Below, piece by piece: positions 21,801 to 29,033 of a stretch of DNA of 62,292 nucleotides. Under the pieces are notes generated by a model. It made no database searches. It was not told the origin of the DNA and was given only the letters and a program-made list of their open reading frames with translations. Every line of letters begins with the position of its first letter. Within the stretch, counting starts at the first letter, position 1. Source of the stretch: Chitinophagaceae bacterium (GTDB lineage: Bacteria > Bacteroidota > Bacteroidia > Chitinophagales > Chitinophagaceae); NCBI GenBank assembly GCA_947454155.1, contig CANGIT010000016.1, positions 1 through 62,292 of the forward strand, written 5' to 3'. A program made the translations under genes and the position numbers.

Positions 21801-22039
21801 TTAAAACCAGTTGAAGTAAAAGTGAAAGTAACAGCACCTGCCACAGGAACTTTCACGGAAAAGGCCCCTTTGTTATCGGACTGGATGACTTTGGAAAAGC
21901 CTTTGGCTTTCAGCGAAATGGTAACGGAAGGAATAGGTTTACCTGTACTGTCGGATACACTTCCCGATAATACCCTGTTTTGAGCGATACCACTCACCGA
22001 AATAAGCAACACCGATAAGAAGAAAATGATTTTTTGCAT
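18806..22039 (-). CDS. susC: SusC/RagA-type TonB-dependent transporter
   Basis: 1077 aa. Signal peptide ends GIAQ (about residue 20). Residues about 22-100 are a carboxypeptidase-regulatory-like domain (GSVSDSTGKPIPSV). The plug follows (NVGYGTLKKKELSGSVSSI, then LYIIDGVQVENGLS and AAATAIYGARGANGVI, all standard SusC blocks), then a large beta-barrel ending in a C-terminal Phe (FIFGINASF). It should import oligosaccharides across the outer membrane with energy from TonB. The start faces the LacI regulator gene, with predicted operator E between them, 167 bp upstream of this ATG. Confidence 0.96.
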   Translation of the reverse strand: MQKIIFFLSVLLISVSGIAQNRVLSGSVSDSTGKPIPSVTISLKAKGFSKVIQSDNKGAFSVKVPVAGAVTFTFTSTGFKSLTRVLENDAALNVTLTREIAVMDEVVINVGYGTLKKKELSGSVSSITAKDLKDVPINSAAEALNGRLAGVTATTAEGSPDADVRIKVRGGMSITNDNSPLYIIDGVQVENGLSTLSPQDIQTIDVLKDAAATAIYGARGANGVIVISTKSGKPGKLKLSYNGLVGVKYLTNTLDVLDPYEYVLYQSERSRGSAADSVNFLGNFGSTWDTLQNYKNANKVLWQKQVMGNTGIQQTHSISGTGGTKKLTYSFGYTYNGEKAIVINSKYIRHLGNVKADYKITKKLKVGAIVRYTNQNVYGSGVSDTKGSAYNRLRNSVKYRPFLSNGQNIDDQDPLADQQVGNGLSLINPISLANAEFRHKYTNNLNITGSATYNIKKNLTFKTTWGYEDKRYIDMQFSDSITSYSVIQGSRKPIAGLDTALTKTFTNSNVLTYSLKDFKNKHDFDFLLGEETYDLKTENHSSLFGLYPLFTTPDQAFNNTDSGTAFPGYPKPVQKTRYTSLSFFSRLNYSYKKKFIFSFNVRADGASKFAPGKRWGIFPAGSVAWRLKEEKFLADVKFINDLKIRGGYGLVGNNRIGDYLYLNTFSNDNAYYYGLNNSPVFAYYPGSLPNRNLRWESTINRNLGLDITFFKNKFDLSVDVYKNSSKDLLLFVPIASTYGYPSQYQNIGKTSNKGLEIQLSTVLLKRKNNLNWNASFNMSFNRNKVEALGVNQASFFPAASWGVSGQPTDYIIRVGDPVGSMYGLVTDGFYHLNEFDYNNGVYTLKPGVVNNTGIIGPVMPGSVKFKDLNGDGVIDLNNDRTIIGNPTPKFTGGLTQTVSYKQLDFSAFVNFSYGNDIYNANKIEFTNGYTGNANLLGIMQDRWRTITPDGQTAQWVSGNTVYGLPPNDLFNLNYTAKIWSPLKGAGAFYPHSWAIEDGSFLRINNVTLGYSMPVKYLVKLKMSKLRFYVTGNNLHVFTKYSGYDPEVSVKSSQLTPGLDYSAYPKSRSFIFGINASF

Positions 22040-22205
22040 AAAAAGAGAACTTAAAAAAACTTGATGATTAGATAAAAAGAAAAAATGAACCTAAGAGCGC
22101 AGCTTCGGAAAGCACTTTGGAAGAAGGCAACAAACGTCGATTTTTTCAGTCAACAATTATACACACATATTGTCTTACAGGCAATTTTCAACCTTTATTA
22201 TTTAC

Positions 22206-22217
22206 GCAAACGATACC
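22206..22217 (+). promoter_or_regulatory. Predicted LacI-family operator E (GCAAACGATACC) between susC and the regulator
   Basis: Matches GCAAWCGWTNYC, preceded by TTTAC and followed by GAAA. It lies in the divergent region, 167 bp from the susC start and 86 bp from the regulator start, where one bound repressor could control both the transporter and its own gene. Confidence 0.65.
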
Positions 22218-22303
22218 GAAATGTTTTAAATTTAAGCTTTGAAAATGAACACATTAAAAGTTTAGGAAATTATCGCTACATTTACTTTGTTTTACTTTGT
22301 ACT

Positions 22304-23329
22304 ATGAAATTTGAATCGGTAACGATAAAAGACATTGCTCAGCAACTCAACCTTTCCACTTCTACGGTGAGCAGAGCTTTGAGAGGCAGTTACGAAATCA
22401 GTGACGAGACCAAGAATCTGGTGTTGGAGTATGCCAAAAAAATCAATTACAGACCCAATCCAATTGCATTAAGCCTTAAGGAAAGGAGAAGCCATACCAT
22501 TGGCATCGTTGTACCAGAAATCGCCAACAGTTTTTTTTCACAAGCCATCAACGGCATGGAATCCATCGCATATAAAAGTGGTTACCATGTGAGTATCTCT
22601 CAAAGCCATGAGTCATTCGAAAGAGAATTGTCCAATGTAGAACACATGGCCTACAGATCTGTTGATGGGCTTTTAATTTCGGTATCTGCCGAAACTTCAG
22701 ATTTCACGCATCTGCAAGCTTTGCACGACCGTGGGCTGCCCATTGTTTTTTTCGACAGGATTGTGGATCAGATTGATACTTATAAAGTAGTTTGCGACAA
22801 TTTCAAAGGCGCCTACGACGCCACTACTCATTTAATAGCTCAAGGGTTCAAGAACATCGCACATATTTCCAGTGCTGAACATCTTTTCATCACCCGCAAA
22901 AGACTGGAAGGATACAAAAAAGCACTGGAAGACCATAAGATTCCATTTCGCCAAGAGCTGGTGCGATTTTGCAATCATGGCGGCATGGCCACTGAAGAAG
23001 TTGAACAAGCTGTTGCCAGTTTGTTCAATGAAAAAAAGAAGCCGGATGCTATCTTATCTGCTGGCGACAGAATCACAACGGTGATGCTGGCCACCATCAA
23101 AAAGCAAAAGAAGGTCAACAAAAAACTGGCTTACATTGGCTTCAGCAATTCCGACCTCACAGACATGTTCTCTCCTTCTCTATCTGTAGTTCGACAACCC
23201 GCATTTGAAATTGGCCAAACCGCTATGGAACTTTTGATCAAAATGATAGAGAGCAAACGCCCCATCACTCAGTTTGAAACCAAAATCATGGAAAGCAAAA
23301 TCATCATCAAAGAGTCTTCAGAAGGATAA
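22304..23329 (+). CDS. LacI-family transcriptional regulator of the pectin locus
   Basis: 341 aa from the ATG at 22304. The frame is open further upstream to 22085, but MKFESVTIKDIAQQLNLS is exactly where LacI-family proteins begin, so I take 22304. The helix-turn-helix covers about residues 6-27 (TSTVSRALRGSYEIS), the hinge is NYRPNPIALSLKERRSH, and the periplasmic-binding-protein-like effector domain follows (TIGIVVPEIANSFFSQAI, VFFDRIVD, AYIGFSNSDL). It is transcribed away from susC and ends 16 bp before a convergent gene. Control of the predicted operators is inference from proximity and motif type; the effector is probably a galacturonide. Bacteroidota pectin loci are often run by hybrid two-component systems, so a LacI protein is less usual. 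Confidence 0.93.
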   Translation: MKFESVTIKDIAQQLNLSTSTVSRALRGSYEISDETKNLVLEYAKKINYRPNPIALSLKERRSHTIGIVVPEIANSFFSQAINGMESIAYKSGYHVSISQSHESFERELSNVEHMAYRSVDGLLISVSAETSDFTHLQALHDRGLPIVFFDRIVDQIDTYKVVCDNFKGAYDATTHLIAQGFKNIAHISSAEHLFITRKRLEGYKKALEDHKIPFRQELVRFCNHGGMATEEVEQAVASLFNEKKKPDAILSAGDRITTVMLATIKKQKKVNKKLAYIGFSNSDLTDMFSPSLSVVRQPAFEIGQTAMELLIKMIESKRPITQFETKIMESKIIIKESSEG

Positions 23330-23345
23330 TGGGAAGCATTGCCTC

Positions 23346-24512
23346 TTATTTCCATTCGGCATTCACACCTGTATACCCTTTGATGTAAAAGCGATAACGC
23401 CCAGAGGCAGGCTTTGCATAATCACCATTTTTTAGGTAAATCGCTATAGTTCCCCCCTCTCCACTGCCGGCTGTCAAAGCCATACCGGGCCTGTATACTT
23501 TTATCAAGGCTATATCAGCAGGATTAATATCCAAAGGTGCATCAAAATCCATCTTTATCTCATTCAAAAAAAGTGCAGTGGGCTTTTTTCTCCAGGTAAG
23601 ATATCTCATGCCGCTTTCATTATCTGTTTCAGCCCTTAACCCGGGAATCTTAGAACACAAGTAATAAAACAGATCGCCGGCATTGGACATTTCATCAGTA
23701 GTAATACCATCGATAGAAAAATCAGACATTCCGGAGAAAACACCACTAACATTTTCTTTTTCAAAATCATCAATCGTTTTTTTAGATTTTCCGGTGATGG
23801 TTATCGTGGGTAAAATTGTTTTATAGAGATCATTTTGAGGAACAAAAGTATAGCCTGAATTGGCAGTGAGATTTTTAGTGGCTGCTGTTGAGGAACAGTT
23901 TAGTGTATCCTTGCATACGGTCATCATCTTTGAGATGGTGAATAAAGGTGAAAATGCAGAATCAAGGGGTGTTTCCACTTTCAATTCCAGCTCATTCTTT
24001 TTTTGCCCCGGTCTTGAAAAGATAATGAACGCAGAATCCTGAAATAATAGATTGGGAATTATAAAAGAAAGATCATTGTTAAGTTTCACTACATCCACCA
24101 TGCTTTCCTTATCCTTGGCAATCAAAACATAAGTGAGTGTTTTTTTCTGTTCATCTGATTTGATAGGATGGTCGATTTTACCCTTGAAAGAAAAGAATTT
24201 TTTCTGCACTGAAAAGTTAAAAGCATATTGTCCTTCCGCCATTGAAGAAGATACTTTTAAAGATGCTGAAAGATGGCCATTCAATAAAGGATACCTGTAA
24301 TGCCATTGGCGTCCTGTTTTCAATTCTTCTATCCACAAATGCAACGTTGCCAGTTTACTTACCTGTTGATCGTCTGCAAGGTCGGCCTCGATGAGCAAAG
24401 TGTCCTCATGGGATATCCGGGAAGCATTCATTTCAATTTTCAAAGTGTCGGCATCAGCTTTTACAATTGCAGAAAACGACAAGAACAACAGCGACAGCAG
24501 CAGTTTAGACAT
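23346..24512 (-). CDS. Exported protein with a stand-alone TonB-plug-like domain
   Basis: 388 aa. Signal peptide about 1-19. The N-terminal half looks like a beta-sandwich (TLKIEMNASRISHEDTLL), of the kind that precedes plug domains in Bacteroidota proteins. The C-terminal part, about residues 285-365, resembles a degenerate TonB-receptor plug: LFYYLCSKIPGLRAE, FLNEIKMD, DIALIKVYRPGMAL and GGTIAIYLKNGDY. The protein then stops with no beta-barrel. No operator motif precedes it. It may be a remnant of a receptor or a separate envelope protein; the function is unknown. Confidence 0.75.
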   Translation of the reverse strand: MSKLLLSLLFLSFSAIVKADADTLKIEMNASRISHEDTLLIEADLADDQQVSKLATLHLWIEELKTGRQWHYRYPLLNGHLSASLKVSSSMAEGQYAFNFSVQKKFFSFKGKIDHPIKSDEQKKTLTYVLIAKDKESMVDVVKLNNDLSFIIPNLLFQDSAFIIFSRPGQKKNELELKVETPLDSAFSPLFTISKMMTVCKDTLNCSSTAATKNLTANSGYTFVPQNDLYKTILPTITITGKSKKTIDDFEKENVSGVFSGMSDFSIDGITTDEMSNAGDLFYYLCSKIPGLRAETDNESGMRYLTWRKKPTALFLNEIKMDFDAPLDINPADIALIKVYRPGMALTAGSGEGGTIAIYLKNGDYAKPASGRYRFYIKGYTGVNAEWK

Positions 24513-24578
24513 AAGTGATGTTATGATTTATGAAAGTGCTAAAGATAAAAAATGTGCAGCTTTTATTAGTTAAAAAAA

Positions 24579-24605
24579 AGTGCCGTAATATAAATTACAG
24601 CACTT
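24579..24605 (-). terminator. Terminator of pectate lyase 2
   Basis: AAGTGC at 24579-24584 pairs with GCACTT at 24600-24605, with an inner GTAAT/ATTAC stem. Read on the minus strand it is followed by a run of eight T residues. It lies 30 bp past the lyase stop. Confidence 0.8.
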
Positions 24606-24634
24606 ACAACCAAGAACCGAAGTTCAAAAAAAAA

Positions 24635-27043
24635 TTATTCTACAATCCATTTTCTGATCAAATGCAATCCTTTGTTGCCATTGATGATAATGTTATATAA
24701 ACCTGCGGGTAAATCAATGTCAACGACATTGAACTGATTGATTCCAATTTTCACACCGGTTAATTGACGATGTTGATAGATTCTGCCGTCGGCACCCATC
24801 AAGGTGAAAGAAACGGACTGCATCTTTGTTAATGTAAAAGAAACTTGAGCATTAGCACCAAAAGATGGATTGGGCGCAATCAGCATATTGGGTTCAGCGA
24901 TTGTAAGGTCGCCGGTTATAATGTCTGCAGATTTTGCCACCAGGCAGTTGCCTGCCAAAGGCGAATTTCCTGTCACTTCCACCCAATCAATATCTGCAGT
25001 TGCTGTACCATTTGTAGACTCCAGTCTGATAATATTACTGCCTGCATTGAGGTTAAGCACCGCAGTAGTGTTAGCAAACACTGTACTGCTAGAAGTTTTA
25101 GGAAAAGGAAGCGCAGAATTGATAACTACGCCATTCAAGATTAGCTTCATCAGATAAACATTATTAGTACTGCTGTTTACATATCTCCAATTGAATGTAT
25201 AAGCGCCGGCGGATGGCGTTACTATTTTCCAGTTGGCGCCCATGGCTGTGGAATTAGTGAGGTTGATCACCTTTCCATTGTTGGCTCCACTATTGCTGCT
25301 TAGAGTTCCTTGATAGGAACACAAACCTGTGGAAGGCGTATTGCTATCTTCAATTCTAAGCGTTGAAGTACCGACTGTGCTGGCCTGAAAATTGGCCACC
25401 ACCGAAAGATTGGCATTCATCACCACCGTTGTGGACAGTGATGTACCTGATGCAGCTCCACTCCAACCGGTGAACACATATCCGATGGAAGGTGTAGCCG
25501 TTACCGTTACAACTGTTCCTGAGGTGTAAGTTCCAGCGCCTGAAATGGTACCTCCCGCAACATGATTGGCTGCGGTTGTCAAAGTATAAGTAACAGGAAC
25601 CACTGCCTGGAAATTGGCAGTTACTGATGCATTTCCGGTTACCACTATTGATGTTGTTGATGATGTTCCTGTAGCCGCTCCGCTCCAGCCTGTAAAGGTG
25701 TAACCTGCAGCAGCAGTGGCCGTAAGTGTTGCAGTTGTTCCACTTACATAAGTACCGCCTCCTGATACTGTTCCGCCAGCAGCAGGATTAGCATTTGTGG
25801 TAACTGTGTAGCTTGCAGGGGCTACCGCCTGGAAATTAGCTGTAGCAGTTTTGTTGCCATTCATCACAACAGTTGTTGTTGATGATGTTCCTGCCGCATC
25901 TCCGCTCCAACCAGTGAACGTATAACCCGATGCAGCAGTAGCAATGAGTGTGGCTGAAGTTCCTGACGCATAGGAGCCTGCCCCGCTTACGGAACCTCCA
26001 GCTGCAGGATTTGACAGGGTAGCCATGGTATAATAGGTAATTGGCGTTGATCCGCAACCGCAAGCGGTGGGACTGGACATGGTAGCACCTGCCCCGCAAC
26101 CCGCATTGGTGACCATTGATTTTACATTGGCCGCGGGTGAGATAGTCAAAGCATATGAAGGTGTGAATGAAGTGCCGCTTCCTGCACTATTACCCGAAGT
26201 GGCTACATAATAGTTATTGCGTGAGGTCACCGCGGTGAAATTATTCTGATACAAATCAATTGGCGTGCTGGTAGAATCAAAATAGTTGCTTTCCACCAGG
26301 ATGTCTGCTTCAATTCCTGCACGAACGCAATAACTGGCCTGACGGCTATTGAAATAATTGTTCACCACATGTACCTGTCCGAAACGAACCCTGGGCATCC
26401 TTTCTACACAACCTTCAGCCCACCAGTTGTACATCATGGTGATTTTCAATTTTCCTCTGTCGGTGGTTTTTGTATCTGAGTTGCCTAACAAGTTACAAAA
26501 CTGGTGATTGGTAGAAGCTGAGGTGTAATGAAATTTGCACCAGGTAACCGCCACATAATTCGCACCATTGACGATATCCATATTCCCATCCTGTCCGTCG
26601 TAGATATCACAATGATCTATCCATACATTGCTTGCACCATCAATCGTAATACAATCCACACCATTAACATCTACTGATCCTGGGCCCTGAATTTTCATAT
26701 TTCTGATGATGATGTTGTTGGCTTTCACATCAAAGCCGCCAAGCAAAGTGGCACCTGGCAAACCAATGATGGTTTTATTTGCGGCCACAGCAACTCTGGT
26801 TCCTACACCTGCGCCCATCACCCCGGATACATAAATCACTTTCGCTCCTGTTGATTTGGCTTGCGTTTGTAAATCTGCAATGTTGGTCACCGTCACAGGC
26901 GCCACATTTCCGCCTCCCGTTGTACCGCCATTTTGCGCTGCCCACCCAATGGGAGTACACATGTCTTGTGCCTGAATTGCAGTTGATGCAGTCAATAGCA
27001 CGGCAACAAAAGCAATGAAATTTTTAATGAATTTGAATTGCAT
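24635..27043 (-). CDS. Secreted pectate lyase (PL1) with InlB-type repeats, CBM-like domain and T9SS tail
   Basis: 802 aa. Signal peptide ends AIQAQ (about 26). The lyase domain spans about 30-330, with WIDHC (141-145), DGNMDI (152-157) and RMPRVRFG (215-222), the usual Ca-binding and catalytic-Arg blocks of family 1. Three tandem modules of about 74 aa of the divergent InlB B-repeat type follow (NPAAGGTVSGGGTY, GYTFTGWSG, ANFQ). Residues about 557-690 look like a carbohydrate-binding beta-sandwich (LRIEDSN to ADIDWVEVTG, CBM6/35-like). The end is a T9SS type A domain. Together with the other lyase it would depolymerise demethylated pectin. A paired operator lies 132 bp upstream. Confidence 0.92.
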   Translation of the reverse strand: MQFKFIKNFIAFVAVLLTASTAIQAQDMCTPIGWAAQNGGTTGGGNVAPVTVTNIADLQTQAKSTGAKVIYVSGVMGAGVGTRVAVAANKTIIGLPGATLLGGFDVKANNIIIRNMKIQGPGSVDVNGVDCITIDGASNVWIDHCDIYDGQDGNMDIVNGANYVAVTWCKFHYTSASTNHQFCNLLGNSDTKTTDRGKLKITMMYNWWAEGCVERMPRVRFGQVHVVNNYFNSRQASYCVRAGIEADILVESNYFDSTSTPIDLYQNNFTAVTSRNNYYVATSGNSAGSGTSFTPSYALTISPAANVKSMVTNAGCGAGATMSSPTACGCGSTPITYYTMATLSNPAAGGSVSGAGSYASGTSATLIATAASGYTFTGWSGDAAGTSSTTTVVMNGNKTATANFQAVAPASYTVTTNANPAAGGTVSGGGTYVSGTTATLTATAAAGYTFTGWSGAATGTSSTTSIVVTGNASVTANFQAVVPVTYTLTTAANHVAGGTISGAGTYTSGTVVTVTATPSIGYVFTGWSGAASGTSLSTTVVMNANLSVVANFQASTVGTSTLRIEDSNTPSTGLCSYQGTLSSNSGANNGKVINLTNSTAMGANWKIVTPSAGAYTFNWRYVNSSTNNVYLMKLILNGVVINSALPFPKTSSSTVFANTTAVLNLNAGSNIIRLESTNGTATADIDWVEVTGNSPLAGNCLVAKSADIITGDLTIAEPNMLIAPNPSFGANAQVSFTLTKMQSVSFTLMGADGRIYQHRQLTGVKIGINQFNVVDIDLPAGLYNIIINGNKGLHLIRKWIVE

Positions 27044-27174
27044 GATAATTGGGGATTTGATAAATTATTGTTTTTTAATAAAAAGCAGTGTAAAGTATTT
27101 TTGGACATTTGCTTCCGGGTGTGAAAGTTACAGCAATACATATGCCGTTAATTGTATCTAAGTTGTTTTTTTGC

Positions 27175-27186
27175 GCAAACGTTATC
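27175..27186 (+). promoter_or_regulatory. Predicted LacI-family operator F (GCAAACGTTATC)
   Basis: Matches GCAAWCGWTNYC, 132 bp upstream of pectate lyase 2. It directly abuts an inverted copy, so this promoter has a double site unlike the other five regions. Confidence 0.6.
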
Positions 27187-27198
27187 GGCATCGTTTGC
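27187..27198 (-). promoter_or_regulatory. Predicted LacI-family operator F', inverted copy (GCAAACGATGCC)
   Basis: On the minus strand this reads GCAAACGATGCC, again fitting GCAAWCGWTNYC. With operator F it forms an inverted repeat: arms GCAAACG and CGTTTGC separated by 10 bp. Confidence 0.6.
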
Positions 27199-27225
27199 AA
27201 ATTCAACTTAATAATAAAAACAAAA

Positions 27226-27251
27226 AGCCCCGGTAAAAATTTACCAGGGCT
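27226..27251 (-). terminator. Terminator of the cassette-2 operon
   Basis: AGCCC and GGGCT arms with an inner GGTAAA/TTTACC stem (27226-27251). A run of five T residues follows on the minus strand. It lies 33 bp past the stop of the last gene (27285) of a run of seven closely spaced genes and so marks the operon end. Confidence 0.85.
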
Positions 27252-27284
27252 GAATCAGGAATACGGACAACCAAAAACATGATA

Positions 27285-29021
27285 TTATTTTAATAAAATC
27301 AGTTTCCCACTTTTTGGTGGAGTTGTTTCTCCACGAATGGAATAGAAATAAGTACCATTGGCCAGTGAAGCGCCACCATCACTTTTTCCATCCCAGGTAA
27401 CAGCATAAGGCCCCACAGGAATCACCGCACCATCAACCAGTTTTCTTACAAGTTGTCCTGCACTGTTGTAAACCAAGATGCTGATTTTTTCAGGCTTCAC
27501 CATTGAGAACTCAACTTTGGTTTGACCATTAGAAGGATTGGGAAACAAATGTGCGTCCTCATAATTGGTATTCACAATAACAGGTACAGGAGGAGGTGGA
27601 ACCGGCGTCAATGAATCATAACAATTGCGGGCGCCAATGATATACAATGATGACACGTCTTTATTATGACGTGTGCCACTTTCACTGGCGGGCAAATAAA
27701 CTCTAACATATTCCACTTTGGCCTGGTCGCCATTTACGGTAACTCTGATATAGCCAGAATTCGGCAGTATCTCCCCTTCGTGATATCCATATGCAGCAGC
27801 ATAATTGACAGTTGTGTAATTGGGGTGACTGGGCTGCGGTGTTTCTTGATAAATCAAGCAGTCTTTCTCTTGCTTTCCAAAGAAATGATCATGCCCGTGA
27901 AAAAATACATTGACTCTGTTTTCCTTAAAAAGATCTTTAATGGGTTTGTACCATCCCGGACGATTGGTGGCGAATCCATCCGTACTGTCGAGGTTTTTTC
28001 CACCCCATTCGTACAAATCGGCAAACTCAACACCACCCCTGCCATCAGGATCTCCACCTACAAGATGATGGGCAAATACAAACTTGAATTTGGAATGATT
28101 GTTTTCTAATGTTGACCTTAACCAATCGTATTGCACTTTGCCCAGCGACCATCTCCACCCATGCAAAGAATCGGGCTTGACCATTGTATTCCAATAAGGG
28201 TCGATAACAATAAATAAGGCATCGCCCCAGGTCCAGGCATAATAACTGTTGCGTTGACCTACGAATGGATAATGAGTTGTGTCTGAGCTAAAAAATCCGT
28301 CGGGTGTGGGCGTTGGGAAATACTTCTTACGATCGAGCGTACCCCATACTGCAATATTGTTGGCATTGCCATTTAAATTCCAGCCAGATTCACCTTCATG
28401 GTTTCCATTGGCGATGAACAAGGGTACTGAATGATTGATTTTTTCGTAATAAGAGCGTAAAAGATTGCAACGATAAGGAATGGTGTCTCTCGGTATCTGA
28501 TTGGTGGTTCTGCTTTTCAGTTTGTCTGTCATCAGAAAATCGCCCAAATCAATCATGAAATCCGGATGATCCTCCAGCTGATTTTTTAAACAAAGTGCAT
28601 AGACAGCAGTATCGCTTTGTTCGTCCATATGAGGATCGGCCTGAATTACAAATGAATAAGTTGAGCCTACAGTCCGCTGTGTGTAAAAACTATGCTCGGG
28701 TCTAAATTGTGTAGTATTGATTCCAGGAGAGCGATAGTTGACACGATAGAAATATTGGGTATTGGGCGTGAGTCCGCTTAACGTAACGGCAGCCGGATCT
28801 CCGCCGGCAAATGAATACCAGGAGGTCTGACCGGAATAATTTCCGGAAGTAGTTCCATATTGAACTTTAACCTGAGCAGAATCTGCAAACATTAAATGCA
28901 CCTGAACACCTTTATCTGTAGGCGCACCCAATATCTCTGCCCTTTTGAGGGTTTGAGCTTTTGCAAAAAAAGCAACAACAATAAAAGCGAAAAAAACAAC
29001 CGACTTTTTAATTAACTGCAT
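27285..29021 (-). CDS. Secreted calcineurin-like metallophosphoesterase A, purple-acid-phosphatase-like
   Basis: 578 aa. Signal peptide ends FAKAQ (23). Residues about 27-115 are the fibronectin-like N-terminal domain seen in purple acid phosphatases (TPNTQYFYRV). The catalytic domain carries the metal-binding blocks QADPH (127-131), LGD (159-161), GNHEGE (206-211), FAHH (about 315) and GHDH (about 375). The C-terminus is a FlgD-like/T9SS domain (FPNPSNGQTKVEF, then NGTYFYSIRG). It should hydrolyse phosphoesters outside the cell; the substrate is unknown. It is the last gene of the cassette-2 operon, 12 bp after its paralogue, and is followed by a terminator. Confidence 0.88.
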   Translation of the reverse strand: MQLIKKSVVFFAFIVVAFFAKAQTLKRAEILGAPTDKGVQVHLMFADSAQVKVQYGTTSGNYSGQTSWYSFAGGDPAAVTLSGLTPNTQYFYRVNYRSPGINTTQFRPEHSFYTQRTVGSTYSFVIQADPHMDEQSDTAVYALCLKNQLEDHPDFMIDLGDFLMTDKLKSRTTNQIPRDTIPYRCNLLRSYYEKINHSVPLFIANGNHEGESGWNLNGNANNIAVWGTLDRKKYFPTPTPDGFFSSDTTHYPFVGQRNSYYAWTWGDALFIVIDPYWNTMVKPDSLHGWRWSLGKVQYDWLRSTLENNHSKFKFVFAHHLVGGDPDGRGGVEFADLYEWGGKNLDSTDGFATNRPGWYKPIKDLFKENRVNVFFHGHDHFFGKQEKDCLIYQETPQPSHPNYTTVNYAAAYGYHEGEILPNSGYIRVTVNGDQAKVEYVRVYLPASESGTRHNKDVSSLYIIGARNCYDSLTPVPPPPVPVIVNTNYEDAHLFPNPSNGQTKVEFSMVKPEKISILVYNSAGQLVRKLVDGAVIPVGPYAVTWDGKSDGGASLANGTYFYSIRGETTPPKSGKLILLK

Positions 29022-29033
29022 GTTGAATAAAAA

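Noticed and set aside
22085..22303. Longer N-terminus for the LacI regulator
   Set aside because: It would add 73 residues ahead of a canonical LacI N-terminus and would cover the predicted operator.
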